From assembly GCF_902825325.1 (NCBI RefSeq), contig NZ_CADEAR010000019.1, positions 1-47,228 on the forward strand: a DNA stretch of 47,228 nucleotides, written 5' to 3'. The notes under the pieces are model-generated. The model ran no database searches, was not told the origin of the DNA, and worked only from the letters and a program-made list of their open reading frames with translations. Positions 1 through 10,142 of this stretch are shown here, in pieces; the stretch's first letter is position 1, and each line of letters starts with the position of its first letter. The DNA comes from Brucella tritici. Its GTDB lineage: Bacteria; Pseudomonadota; Alphaproteobacteria; Rhizobiales; Rhizobiaceae. The translations under genes were made by a program, and so were the position numbers.

Positions 1-80
1 TGATAAAGCTATGATGAGCCAAAAATCCTCTCTTCTTAATTAAACCAGTTTTGTCTCAAAGGCGCTGATGTCGGACACTT
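1..80. other. Foreign sequence interrupting the autotransporter gene
   Basis: From about position 80 to the left edge the sequence no longer encodes barrel residues. None of the three - strand frames continues the conserved barrel, and the open frame stops at 56-58. The stretch is more AT-rich than the gene. It could be the end of an insertion sequence or a rearrangement breakpoint. I cannot name the element, because only one end is visible and no transposase is included. Confidence 0.4.
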
Positions 81-3000
81 GCATCATATGAAGCCTCTTC
101 CGCCGCATTGAAACCGGCAAAGGAAACCGAGCGTCCGGTGTCGATATTGTACCAGCTATGGGTTGCGCCAAAGCGAAGCCCGACATCGCCTGCGCCGACC
201 TTTTCGACGACCGTTCCGGCATAGGCCCCGAGCGTATAGGTATCGACCGAAGCGCTTGAGAAACGGTCATCGGCATCGAAGGAGGAATGGCCATAGCCTG
301 CCATCAGGCCGGTGCGCCAGTTGCCGACCGGAATGTCGGCACCAATGAACATACCGCCTGCCGAAGTTGAGAGCTTGGCGGCATTGCCGTCGCCGTCATT
401 GGAACCCCAGGCACCATAACCTTGCAGCCAGAAGGCGGTTTCAGCGGTATTGGCACAGGCCTGACCATAGACACCAGTGCTGCCTTTGCCGGTCCACACC
501 GGATCGCCCGCTTTGCAATTTGCATCGAACGAAGCGCGCAGGCGGTCGCCGATGGCGTCACGTGCAAATCGATTTTCGTCGATCAATGCACCTTTGACGC
601 TGGCGTGGATTTCGCCCGAAAGCGCATCGAAACCAGCGCGCGCCTCAGCGGCAGTCAGGCTGACAAGCGCATTATAAACTGCGCCGCTGCCCAGCCCGTC
701 GGCAGCAAAAGCCACCGCTTTCTGGTTTCGCGTCTCGCCGACGCTGGCAAAGCTGGCATCGTTGCGCTCAAGACGGAGATCGATCGTCGTCGCACCGTAA
801 TTCAGGCTCGGCGTCAGAAACGCCAGATTGCTGTCGATTGTTGCAAAGGTTCCGCTAATACCGCCTGCCGAAGTCAGGATCGTATAATTGGTCTGCGGCG
901 CCCAGCCGCCGTTTTCGCCAATAATCGAAAGGCCACCGCCAAGCTGTGCCGAACCGCCGACCACGAGCTTGCTGGCTTCTCCCGCAGGCGTCGTGTCGAT
1001 CTGCAGGACACTGTTTGCCGTCTGCACCAGATTGCCGTCGATGGTCAGCGTTCCGACGGAACCACCGGGACGCAGCACACCGTCATTGGTGACCGATCCG
1101 AGAATTGCGCCGTGACCGCGCAAGGTGCCGCCTGCCCTGATGGCGACATCGCCACCCAAAACCGCAGCCGATGGATCGGCATCGCCGACCTTGAGCATAC
1201 CGTTTTCAATGACAGTGGAGCCTGTAAAGCTCGCACCGTTGCCATTGAAAACCAGCATGCCCGAACCCTGCTTCACAAGGCTTCCGCTGCCGGAAAGGCT
1301 GCCTGCGAATATACCATCGTCCTGCTGGTCGAAGACAAGCCGCGCATTATTGGTGATGTTGCCTTGAAGGCTTCCCGCATCGCCTTGCAAGATGCCGCCG
1401 CCGACAAGCGTTCCGCCACTATAGCTGCTGATACCCGACAAGGTCAGCGTGCCGCCGCCCGATTTGACCAATGCGCCAGTGCCGGCAAGGTCGCCTGCAA
1501 ATGTGCCGTCGCTCTGCTGGTCGAAGACGAGCCGTGCATTGTTGGTGATATTGCCCTGCAAGCTTCCTGTATCGCCCTGCAAGGTGCCGCCGCTGACGAG
1601 CGTGCCGCCGCTATAGCTGTTTGCGCCGGACAGGACCAATGTGCCGTCGCCCGATTTGACCAGAGCGCCGCTGCCCGAAAGAGCCTGCGAGACCGTAAAG
1701 CGTGCTGCCGCATCGGCAATGTCGAAGCCGCCGCCATTGCTGGTCATGGTCACGCTACGGGCGGTTTGCGAAAATCCGGTTCCTGTGATCCGCAGCGTGC
1801 CGCCGTCAAGGATGAGACCACTGATGGGAAAGCCAAGATTGCCGTCGTTCGATACGGAAAGTGTGCCGGCACTGATCCGTGTGCCGCCATTATAGGCATT
1901 GAAGGCATTGAGAACGAGCGTTCCCGCGCCGGTCTTGGCGATGCCCTCCGTGCCGATGATGACGTTATCGATGGTTGCAGCCCAGTTTGCGCTTGCAGCC
2001 GAACCGTCCCCCACGCGAATTTCAGATGCATTTCCGCTGCTGCCTATGAGGATCAGAGCACCGCCATCAAGCCGATAACCGTCGCTGGCAAACTGCATTC
2101 CAAGCGCGCTCACCGCACCACCGGTATTATCGACCCGAACGGTGCCGGGCGCGCCGCCGAATATTGCAAAGCCCGGCTGCGGGATCATGGGCGCGGTTAC
2201 ACTACCCTGCGAATCAGTCCAGTTACTACCGGCAACAGACCAGGTCCCACTGCCACCGCCCATCTGCGTCGGACTGGCTAAACCGTTTGCATTCCAGAAA
2301 TTGAGCTGAAGTCCAGCCATCTTGATCAGATTGATCTGTTTGCTACCCGTAAGCGTCTGAATAACATCGCCCCCCGTAGACAGAGCAATCCCACCATTTG
2401 TTTCGATTAAGGCGCCACCATAACTGAATAGATTATACAGTCCCGGTCCCATGCCACCACCATCTATGATGTTAAGGACTACGCCATTCAAAGAGAGATT
2501 CCCTCCGACCCGGACACTATCGCTCTGGCCGAAAGTCGAGAAATTCGCGCCGGGTGCACCGATCTCGAAATCCAGTTGGCTGCCTTTCTCTGCCGTGAAG
2601 TCACCGCCGACCTTAAGCGTGCCGATGCTGGCGCCGGGACTCAAATGACTGCCCGAGGCGAGGGTCAAATCACCGCCAATGCGACCATGCCCGCCGATTG
2701 TTGCGCCGGCGGCAACAGTGACATCACCGGCAACTGATGCATAACTGCCGCTTGTATCTCCTATGATGAGACTACCGGCATTGACATTGGTAAGCCCCAT
2801 ATAGGTGTTGATGCCGTTGAAAATCTGCTGTCCGCTGCCCTGCTTGACGATACCGCCCGTACCGCTGATCGTCCCGGCGAAAATCCGGTTGGTCGCATCC
2901 CCGAACGTCAACGTGTTGGCGCCCAGTGATACGCCCGTATCGCTGACGCCATTCAGCGCACCGATGGTCTGGTTGCTGCCTGCCCCGCTAATATCAAAAC

Positions 3001-4870
3001 TGGCCCCCGCGCTGCCCAGATTTACAGAGCCGCCAGCCGCGAGTGCCCCGCCAGCGCCAAGCGCCAGCGTGCCTGCATTGATCGTCGTGCCGCCTGTATA
3101 GGTATTTGTGCCGGTGAGCGTCTGCGTACCGGAGCCCGCCTTCGTGATTCCGCCCGTGCCGCCGATTGTTCCGCCGAATGTGGAGCTTGCGCTATCGCCG
3201 AGTGTCAGGGAATTCGCCCCCAGCGCGACCCAGCTCCCCCCCACGCCAGCCAGTCCGCCGATCGTTTGGGCCGAACCGGCCTGGCTGATATCCAAACTCG
3301 CACCTGACCCTGCGAGGCTCACGGCACCGGTAGTTGCAAGCGACCCACCGGCACCAAGCGCCAGCGTGCCTGCATTGATCGTCGTACCGCCGGTATAGGT
3401 GTTGGGAGCACTCAGAGCCAGTACGCCGGCACCATTCTTCGTTAATCCGCCGATGCCTGAAATCGTGCCGCCCAGATTGAGACCTCCGGAGCCGTCAATC
3501 GCAAGCGTCGCGCCACCTGTAATATTTATGTTGTTTACAAGCTGACGAGATGCACTGCTGTCAAGACTTGCATCTCCACTGACGGTAATGCTGCCGGTTC
3601 CAAATGCGTTGTTGCTGCCGACGACAACTCGACCGGCGGCAAGGTTTGTGCCTCCAGTGAAAGTATTGACTCCGCCCAGCGTGAGCGTGCCGGAGCCGCT
3701 TTTGCCGAGCGACCCGACACCTGAAATGGCGCCGTTCAGGGTTAAGTCGTATATACCGGAGACCGCCAACCCTTCCACTCCGCCAGCTATCCCTCCTCTT
3801 TGGAGACTTATATCGTTGGCCAATGTCAGCGACGGACTCAGCGACGTCATCCGCCCGCCGTCGAATACAACCGTGCCTATACCCAGGGCGCCCGAATTGC
3901 CGAGATTGACGGCGGCACCATTACCGACCACTGCACTGACGACACTTGACGCTCCCGAAAGATTCCAGGTTCCGTTTCGAATGTCGAGAAGATTGAAATT
4001 GATGTATTTGCTGACGTCGATTGTGCCTTCTGGTGTTCCGCCGGATTGCTGAAGGGTCAATGTATTGTTCCCACCAGCTCCGCCATCGACATATCCCGTT
4101 GCGGCGAAACCGACATTGCTAGAGACAAGGTCTACAGCCGGGGCGGTTCCGCCGTCTGCATCGACCGATGAACCCGTGTTGGCGATGAAATGATTATTAC
4201 CGCCGGCGCCCAGGGACACGCTGCCATTAATGGTTCCAGAATTTACGAATAAGTTGCCCCCTACTGACCCGCCAAAGCCGATACGACCGGTGATAGTTCC
4301 ATTATTCTGAAAATTAACCTGCCCTCCGCCATAGACGGCAACGGCAGCGGTATCGGCTGCTGTCACTCCGGCACCCAGAACAGGGTTCGCCATGATCGAG
4401 TAATTATTGATAATATTGGTCGTACCGCTTCGGTTCTGCGCCGCGAGCGCTAGTCCATTAAGACTAACACTCGATCCTGGCGCGCCAGCCAGAATGCCAT
4501 TATTGATAATAGTGTACACACCGGCAGCTGCCGGACTGCCAACCACCAACCCCGAAGACACAATGCTCAAGTCCCCCATAAGAGCCGGATCTATTGTGCC
4601 ATTATTGGTGACGGTGACATTGTCGCCGCCAAGCCTCAGTGCATTACCACCAACACCTAACAGTACACCGAGAGGTGCACCGGGATTTATTACCACAGTC
4701 AGATTGTTGGAATTGTTCGAATAGTTGGGCGACAGCGGATTTGCTGCACCCGAACAGGCCACATGCGCCTCGCTTTCCGTGCACATCGCTTGAGCGGAAG
4801 ATGCGGCACACAAACCCGCCACTGCCGTCGTCATCAACAATATGGATTTGCGACGCAATACGCCCGCCAT
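56..4870 (-). pseudogene. Autotransporter adhesin, beta barrel truncated
   Basis: Type V secretion autotransporter, 1604 codons. It has a signal peptide (about residues 1-27, ending AQA) and a long glycine/serine/threonine-rich passenger. The passenger contains many autotransporter-associated beta-strand repeats of the form GSGTLTLxGxNTYTGGT. Internal duplications are visible in the DNA: one repeat pair is offset by 192 bp (around 1323 and 1515) and another by 297 bp (around 3061 and 3358). The barrel begins near residue 1477 (FWLQGYGAW), but only about 128 of the usual 260-280 residues remain. After the conserved SYDA near position 85 the frame runs into unrelated residues and a TGA. Without a full barrel and C-terminal strand the product should not insert in the outer membrane, so I call it broken, unless the break is an assembly artefact. 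The passenger is otherwise open and intact. Confidence 0.85.
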
Positions 4871-5106
4871 GTGAATCCCCCCGGATGCCCGCCTGCAATG
4901 CTTAGATTTTTACTGGACAACGCGAATGCGCATCACCGCTTCTACATTGCAAATTACAGAAACAAAAGATGAAAATATCAGTTTTCTAAGAGGAATATTG
5001 GCGCTCTCAGAGAATCTCTACTACGCTTTATGCAACCGATAGCTGTATATACATACAACCCAAGCATTGGGAGCATTTGCCAGACATAGGTGAAAGACTA
5101 ATGTGG

Positions 5107-5150
5107 CCTTCATCTGGAGGACAAAAAAAAGCGCGCCCTCCAGATGAAGG
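5107..5150 (-). terminator. Perfect 14-bp inverted repeat with T-run, candidate terminator
   Basis: Arms 5107-5120 and 5137-5150 are perfect 14-bp inverted repeats around a 16-nt loop holding an A8 run (T8 on the - strand). Read leftward, an alternative stem beginning CGCGTCC near 5155 and closing just before the T8 run would form an intrinsic terminator. This would fit a short - strand transcript from about 5260. No small-RNA family was recognised. Confidence 0.35.
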
Positions 5151-5281
5151 ACGCGAAAGAGGTGCAAGCTCGCTCTGATCGAGGAACCCGAACGGCAGGT
5201 TCACAAGGCTCGACCAGATGCCAGTCGGCCATTCTTGTCCAGAAAGCATTCGATAAAGGCAGGATCGGTTTTTATTCGTAG

Positions 5282-5302
5282 CTCGAAACGCTTCGCTTCG
5301 AG
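5282..5302. repeat. Small inverted repeat (hairpin)
   Basis: The arms CTCGAA (5282-5287) and TTCGAG (5297-5302) are perfect complements around a 9-nt loop. It is one of a series of hairpins in this gene-free stretch. The function is unknown. Confidence 0.35.
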
Positions 5303-5342
5303 AGTAACCGTTATCGCCGCTTCCGCGCTATCCGGACTGGTT

Positions 5343-5384
5343 GGCTGCCTATCGACCCCGACTCCCCGCGGTCGATAAGCAGCC
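5343..5384. repeat. Imperfect 15-bp inverted repeat (hairpin)
   Basis: Arms 5343-5357 and 5370-5384 match at 14 of 15 positions with a 12-nt loop. No T-run follows on either strand, so a simple intrinsic terminator is unlikely. It may be part of a palindromic intergenic repeat. Confidence 0.45.
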
Positions 5385-5398
5385 CCCGCCCAATTTTT

Positions 5399-5431
5399 GC
5401 GCCAGCCTCCTAAGCCCCAACAGGCCGGCGC
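5399..5431. repeat. 10-bp GC-rich inverted repeat (hairpin)
   Basis: Arms 5399-5408 and 5422-5431 pair with one mismatch. The hairpin lies directly after the 5343-5384 one, so the two form a tandem structured block ending shortly before a CTAG at 5448. Confidence 0.4.
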
Positions 5432-5729
5432 TCATTTAGTGAACGCTCTAGTAGCTAAAAACAATTCCCCTATTCAGGGGGATGCACCACAAAGAAGAAC
5501 CGGCCATTTCATCCAAAAATGACTTGTAACCACCGGTAGATATTGAAAGATCTCGTGAATCAGTTTGATATTTATTTGGAATTGGACCAAAATTTTTTAA
5601 TGTTATGTGTGAATTGACGCTTTTGAAGGGGAATTTCGCTCGGCAAGTTCAAGACAATCTTGAAATTGTGCGCGTCCTCCCGTTTAAGCTTGGATACATT
5701 CGCAATTTTTCGTTTCTGGAGAACCTCAC

Positions 5730-6263
5730 GTGTCATGCGCAAACTGGATGTTCGCTTTCCGGCGTATTCTGGCGCTCCCGGCACTGATCGCGTTTTTCGC
5801 CATCTGCCAAATCACATATTTCACCGGCGCGGTTGAAGCTGCGCCGCCCGTCACGCTGACCATCGTCGCTCCGGACGGAACGACACGCGTGCTGTCTGGC
5901 GAAGATTTCACGAAACTGCCGCAGAGCACGCTGCAGACGAACACCGCCTGGACCGAGGGACCGCAGAGCTTTGACGGGGTTCTGCTGCGCGACGTGCTGG
6001 CGACCGTGGGCGTCGACGGAAAAGATGCCACCAGCCACTCCATAACCGTGCTGGCGCTCAATGATTACAGCATCAGCATTCCGCTGGAAGACGCCTATAA
6101 ATACGACGTCCTCGTTGCACACAAGATGAACGGCAAGGAGCTGAACCGGCGTGACAAGGGACCATACTGGATCGTCTACCCGCGCGACCAGCATGAGGAA
6201 CTGAACGATTCGCGCTATGATCATCGCTGGGCATGGCAGCTGAAGCAGATCGAGGTGAAATGA
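5730..6263 (+). CDS. Secreted molybdopterin-binding-domain-like protein
   Basis: A 177-residue exported protein. A hydrophobic signal segment occupies about residues 10-37. It is followed by one domain resembling the oxidoreductase molybdopterin-binding (sulfite-oxidase type) fold, with conserved-looking stretches FDGVLLRDVL and GPYWIVYPRD. The mature part contains no cysteine, whereas catalytic members of the sulfite oxidase family ligate molybdenum through a cysteine, so enzymatic activity is doubtful. I chose GTG 5730 because GGAG lies 9 nt upstream. ATG 5748 is a weaker alternative without a Shine-Dalgarno sequence. The stop overlaps the start of the histidine kinase (ATGA at 6260-6263), so the two are translationally coupled. 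A role as periplasmic sensor or partner of that kinase is inferred from context only. Confidence 0.8.
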   Translation: MSCANWMFAFRRILALPALIAFFAICQITYFTGAVEAAPPVTLTIVAPDGTTRVLSGEDFTKLPQSTLQTNTAWTEGPQSFDGVLLRDVLATVGVDGKDATSHSITVLALNDYSISIPLEDAYKYDVLVAHKMNGKELNRRDKGPYWIVYPRDQHEELNDSRYDHRWAWQLKQIEVK

Positions 6264-7651
6264 AACTCAAGCGGGGCTATATTCTTTCCGGCCTGGTCAT
6301 GGTGGGTTTTGCGGCCCTGCTCGCTTATGCTTTCATTCAGCTTCTCGTCATCCAGAAATCGCTCGCAACCTATGTCGGCGAAAACATGGTCTGGGCGATT
6401 ACCCAGACCGAGCGCGACGCCGGGCGGCTGGGCGAAACGGCGCTGACATTTCCGAGCGGTAACGCCAACACCGCCGATCTCTCGCTCCGTCTCGATGTGC
6501 TTTACAGCCGTTTTGCGCTTCTGGCCGATGCCCCGCAGAAAAAATATTTCGCACGCATTCCGGGCGGCGCCCAAACCATCCAGCGCAATGCCGACCGGCT
6601 TCCCGAGATCGAGGCGATGATCGACGCGGAGCCGGAAAAATTCGACCCGATTGCCATTTACGAAGCACTGGTCCCCATGCGCGAGGAGCTGACCAAAGTT
6701 GCCAATGATGCGATGATCCTGGAGCGCGACCGAGGCGGCGCGCAGCGCGACCAGCAATTGCAATCGATCTATCTCATCATGTTTGCGGTGCTGGGCATCA
6801 TGGCCACCGGAGGTATTCTGTCATGGCAGGTATTTTCCAACATGCGCAAGGCCGAGCGCGCCCACAAGGCGCTGCAAGAGTACAAGCAGCAACTGGAACA
6901 CACCGTTGCCGACCGCACCGCCGCCTTACGTGAAGCGCTGGAGAACGAACGCAAAGCCAAGGAGCTTTACAAGAGTTTCATCACCACGGTGTCGCACCAG
7001 TTCCGTACGCCCGTATCGATCATCGACATCATTGCGCAACGCTTCATCCGCCGCGCCGACGAGTTCACACCTGAAATCATCATTGATAAGGCCAAGCGCA
7101 TGCGCAATGCCAGCCGCCGCCTGATCCTGCTTCTGGAGAGCACGGCCAATGCGGAACGTCTCGATGAGAACGGCTTTCAAATCAACCGGCAACCGGTCGA
7201 TTTTTCGGAACTGGTCCGCAACACCTGCGCCTACCATCAGGAACTGCATCCCGAGCTGGAGCTGGTGACAGACATTCAGGACAGCGAGACCTTCTGTTAT
7301 TGCGACGGTATTCTGGTCGAGCAGATTCTGGTCAACCTGCTTGGCAATGCCACCAAATATTCCCCTGCCGACAAGCCCATCGAAGTCACGACGGAAGAAG
7401 ACGAAAACGAGTTCCGCTGCATCGTTCGCGATTACGGCATCGGCATACCCGCGGAAGATGCGGATCGTATCTTCACGCGCTTTTTCCGCGCCAGCAACGC
7501 ATCGCATATGGCAGGCACCGGCCTTGGCCTCAGTCTGTCGCGCGCATTGGCCGAATTGCACGGCGGAACGCTTGTCTTCACTTCGATTGAAGGACAAGGT
7601 ACGGTGTTCATTCTGACTCTACCAAAGGTGGCCCAGCATGCGACTGCCTGA
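6260..7651 (+). CDS. Membrane sensor histidine kinase
   Basis: A 463-residue two-component sensor. The first transmembrane helix is at about 7-30, a helical periplasmic domain at 31-168 and the second transmembrane helix at 169-189. A coiled-coil linker (195-235) follows. The phosphoacceptor motif TTVSHQFRTP puts the histidine at 246. The HATPase domain shows the N box (GNATKYS, Asn363), G1 (DYGIGIP, 391-397), F box (FTRFFRA) and G2 (GTGLGLSLS). All motifs needed for activity are present. I start at ATG 6260, which overlaps the preceding stop, rather than nine codons upstream in frame. The 3' end overlaps the response regulator by 14 nt. The stimulus is unknown. The small extracytoplasmic domain and the coupled molybdopterin-like protein suggest that the secreted protein helps in sensing. 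Confidence 0.92.
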   Translation: MKLKRGYILSGLVMVGFAALLAYAFIQLLVIQKSLATYVGENMVWAITQTERDAGRLGETALTFPSGNANTADLSLRLDVLYSRFALLADAPQKKYFARIPGGAQTIQRNADRLPEIEAMIDAEPEKFDPIAIYEALVPMREELTKVANDAMILERDRGGAQRDQQLQSIYLIMFAVLGIMATGGILSWQVFSNMRKAERAHKALQEYKQQLEHTVADRTAALREALENERKAKELYKSFITTVSHQFRTPVSIIDIIAQRFIRRADEFTPEIIIDKAKRMRNASRRLILLLESTANAERLDENGFQINRQPVDFSELVRNTCAYHQELHPELELVTDIQDSETFCYCDGILVEQILVNLLGNATKYSPADKPIEVTTEEDENEFRCIVRDYGIGIPAEDADRIFTRFFRASNASHMAGTGLGLSLSRALAELHGGTLVFTSIEGQGTVFILTLPKVAQHATA

Positions 7652-8288
7652 AATCCTCCCCATGCCCACCGTCCTGTGTATTGAGGACGAAACACACATA
7701 CTGGAAGAACTGATCGATGAACTGAGTACTTCGGGTTTCAACGCCGTCGGCGCCGCCAATGCGACCGAAGCGCTGCGTGTGCTGGACACGACGACACCCG
7801 ACATCATCATCTGCGATATATTGATGCCTGGCACCAACGGGTTGCAATTTCTGGAACAGATTCGCAGCTCCCGCGCAGACCTTGCCGGCACGCCGTTCCT
7901 GTTCCTGACCGCACTTGCCGACCGCAGCCATGAGCTGACAGGCCGGGAGGCAGGCGCTGACGATTATCTTACAAAACCGATCGACTTCGACGTTCTCATC
8001 CTCACGATCCGGGCAAGGCTCAATCTGGTCGCGCGGGTGAAAGCCATATCCGCCCATCCGGCACCTACGGAGCCGGAAGGCGAGTTCATCCATCTTTCGC
8101 GCCGGGAAACCGAAGTGCTGAAGGAGATAGGAGCCGGGCACCGGAATGGCGAGATCGCCCGCAAACTTGGACTATCGGAGCACACCGTCAGCGACTATGT
8201 GAAGGCCATCTATCAAAAGCTGAGCGTTTCTTCTCGCGCCGAAGCAACCCGCGAAGCCATAAAGCGCGGTCTGGTCGATATGAGATAA
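7638..8288 (+). CDS. Response regulator, receiver plus LuxR-type HTH
   Basis: A 216-residue transcription regulator. The receiver domain (about 10-130) has acidic residues E16/D17, phosphoacceptor D60 (IIICDILMP), T91 and K113 (LTKPID). A LuxR/GerE helix-turn-helix lies near 150-212 (SRRETEVLKEIGAGHRNGEI, then LGLSEHTVSDYVKAIYQKL). This is the NarL/FixJ class. The start at 7638 overlaps the kinase gene by 14 nt. ATG 7662 (MPTVLCIEDE) is an equally plausible start and still leaves a whole receiver. It is the cognate partner of the kinase just upstream. The target genes are not evident. Confidence 0.92.
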   Translation: MRLPEILPMPTVLCIEDETHILEELIDELSTSGFNAVGAANATEALRVLDTTTPDIIICDILMPGTNGLQFLEQIRSSRADLAGTPFLFLTALADRSHELTGREAGADDYLTKPIDFDVLILTIRARLNLVARVKAISAHPAPTEPEGEFIHLSRRETEVLKEIGAGHRNGEIARKLGLSEHTVSDYVKAIYQKLSVSSRAEATREAIKRGLVDMR

Positions 8289-8322
8289 GCCACCGCAACG
8301 GTTCAAGCATATTTGTTTGGGG

Positions 8323-9558
8323 ATGACCGGCAATGATCTCGACAATCCGAGAACCCCAAATTACGGTTTGCTCATGAAGCAACCGGTTCGACGACGCGCT
8401 GTCTTCTTCATTGGCGGCTACGACCCGAAAACGCCGGAGGCGTTCTTCGGGCGATTGAATAGAGAAATCAAACGGTTCGAAGCGCTCTGGAGCGTTCGTT
8501 CCGTCGTTTCGCCTGTGGATGTATCGCCTGAGCGCGAGGTCGGCACCGTTTCCATTGAAACGGCGCCCGACGACAAGAGCTGGACCACAGAGACAGACTT
8601 CAATTTTCTCGTACTGGACAGAATAGTGCTGGCGGATTTCGACCGCCCTCTTGCTGTCAGGCTGGCCAAATATCTCGTTGCATTCGGCGATTTTGTCCTA
8701 ACGGGCACAGCCTTTCGTTTTTTTGCCAAGGCGTGGCGCTTCGGGCTCTATTTCCTCTACCCGTTTCTCGTCCTCGCCTTGTTTGCTGCCGCGGGCTATG
8801 CAGTGGCGCGTTGGACGGTCCAATGGCTGGGCGTTATCAGCTGGCTCGTCGGTCTGGTGGTTTTCTCCGTAGCACTCGCCGTTCTGGGCAAGCGCTGGTC
8901 GACCAACCATCTGATGGATTTGTGGTCGTTTTCACTCAATTTCATTCGGGGACGACGGCAGGACGGCGAATCCCTGATGCAGCGTTTTGCTGCCGGTATC
9001 GTCGAGCGTGTCACCACGAAACATTATGACGAGGTCATTCTGATCGGCCATAGCACCGGCGGCATGCTGATGCTGGACGTTGCAGCGCGCTGCCTTGCCA
9101 TCGATCCGGCATTCAGCAGCCGTGCATCCAAAGTGACGGTGCTCACCCTTGGATCGACCGCGCTCAAGGCGGGCTATCACCCCGCAGGCAAGCATTTTCG
9201 CGAAGGCGTGCAACGGCTGGTGGACGACGGCAAGATCGACTGGGTGGAAATCCAGTGCCTGACCGATGCCATCAATTTCTACAAGACCGATCCCGTGGCT
9301 GAAATGGGCCTGAAACGCGAACCGCAACGGCCCTTTCCTGTCACAAAGACCGTGCGAATAAAGGATATGCTGCAGCCGGAAATCTACAAGCGTGTGAAGC
9401 GGAATCTTTTTCGCGTGCACTATCAATATGTATTCGGAAATACGAAGCCCTATTGGTATGATTTCTTTCAGATTTGCTGTGGGCCGATTTCGCTGAGAGA
9501 CCGGACAGACGACCGAATAATTGGTGCCTTGCCAACGAAGGAAACTATTGCCGAATGA
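8323..9558 (+). CDS. Membrane-anchored alpha/beta-hydrolase-like protein
   Basis: A 411-residue protein of unknown function. An N-terminal cytosolic-looking part contains FFIGGYDPK. Two hydrophobic helices lie at about 141-163 and 169-188. The C-terminal half carries the nucleophile elbow IGHSTGG (Ser244), typical of serine hydrolases. I take ATG 8323, preceded by a GGGG stretch. TTG 8317 and ATG 8374 are alternatives. The stop overlaps the start of the next gene (ATGA at 9555-9558), so it is coupled to the methyltransferase-like gene. Substrate not predicted. Confidence 0.75.
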   Translation: MTGNDLDNPRTPNYGLLMKQPVRRRAVFFIGGYDPKTPEAFFGRLNREIKRFEALWSVRSVVSPVDVSPEREVGTVSIETAPDDKSWTTETDFNFLVLDRIVLADFDRPLAVRLAKYLVAFGDFVLTGTAFRFFAKAWRFGLYFLYPFLVLALFAAAGYAVARWTVQWLGVISWLVGLVVFSVALAVLGKRWSTNHLMDLWSFSLNFIRGRRQDGESLMQRFAAGIVERVTTKHYDEVILIGHSTGGMLMLDVAARCLAIDPAFSSRASKVTVLTLGSTALKAGYHPAGKHFREGVQRLVDDGKIDWVEIQCLTDAINFYKTDPVAEMGLKREPQRPFPVTKTVRIKDMLQPEIYKRVKRNLFRVHYQYVFGNTKPYWYDFFQICCGPISLRDRTDDRIIGALPTKETIAE

Positions 9559-10142
9559 CACCGACACTGGCCGCAATCGTTTGGGGCATCGGGCTTGTCG
9601 CCTGGGTCGTTATCCGCATTCCGCACCAGCGACGTGCGCGCAAGATCAAGGTTGCCAACAATGCAAAAACGCTGGCTGACAGGCTGGCGCTGGGTGCGGC
9701 GACCGTCGGCCTGTCGCTGATTCCGATCGTCTATGTCGCAACCGGCTTTCCCGCTTTTGCCGACTATGCTTTCCAGCCATGGCTGGCCTGGATCGGATTG
9801 TTTGTCGAAATCGCTTTCCTTTGGCTTTTCTATGCAAGCCATCGACAGTTGGGCAAAAACTGGTCCGTCTCGCTTGAAATCCGGCGAGAGCACAAGCTGG
9901 TCACCGACGGCCTCTACAAATATGTCCGTCATCCGATGTATCTGTCATTCTGGCTGTGGGCGATTGCGCAATTCTGCCTGCTGCCAAACTGGTTCGCCGG
10001 TCTGGCGGGGCTTGTCGGCGTCGCTATCCTTTATTTCCATCGGGTCGATCACGAGGAAGCGATGATGCGCGCGGCATTCGGTACATCCTATGACGAATAT
10101 GCCAGCCGAACCGGCCGGGTCATTCCAAAACTCAAGTTCTAG
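9555..10142 (+). CDS. Isoprenylcysteine carboxyl methyltransferase family protein
   Basis: A 195-residue integral membrane protein with about five hydrophobic helices. The C-terminal motif LVTDGLYKYVRHPMY, then a late acidic stretch HRVDHEEAMM and FGTSYDEYASRTGR, is the signature of the ICMT/PEMT methyltransferase superfamily, which uses S-adenosylmethionine. In bacteria the substrates are mostly unknown and can be lipids or small molecules. The start at 9555 overlaps the stop of the membrane hydrolase, so the two proteins are made together and may act on the same membrane compound (inference). Confidence 0.82.
   Translation: MTPTLAAIVWGIGLVAWVVIRIPHQRRARKIKVANNAKTLADRLALGAATVGLSLIPIVYVATGFPAFADYAFQPWLAWIGLFVEIAFLWLFYASHRQLGKNWSVSLEIRREHKLVTDGLYKYVRHPMYLSFWLWAIAQFCLLPNWFAGLAGLVGVAILYFHRVDHEEAMMRAAFGTSYDEYASRTGRVIPKLKF

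Larger units (their letters stand above)
4871..5729. other. Gene-free region rich in hairpins
   Basis: No convincing protein gene lies in these 859 bases. The only open frames are 60-73 codons, without good ribosome binding sites or recognisable families. The stretch holds at least four inverted repeats, listed separately. It should also carry the promoters of the autotransporter (leftward) and of the two-component operon (rightward), but I cannot place either with confidence. Confidence 0.6.

Noticed and set aside
422..2281. 619-codon open frame on the + strand
   Set aside because: It is the antisense shadow of the autotransporter. The composition is odd, with no domain, and the repeats of the real gene explain the long open frame.
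1258..3400. Regular repeats suggesting a CRISPR array
   Set aside because: The repeats are long (192 and 297 bp), in frame and encode passenger beta-strand repeats. No short direct repeats with unique spacers were seen anywhere in the window.
5028..5249. 73-codon - strand frame over the hairpin region
   Set aside because: It spans the 14-bp inverted repeat and its T8 run, has no good ribosome binding site and no family resemblance. Non-coding structure explains it better.
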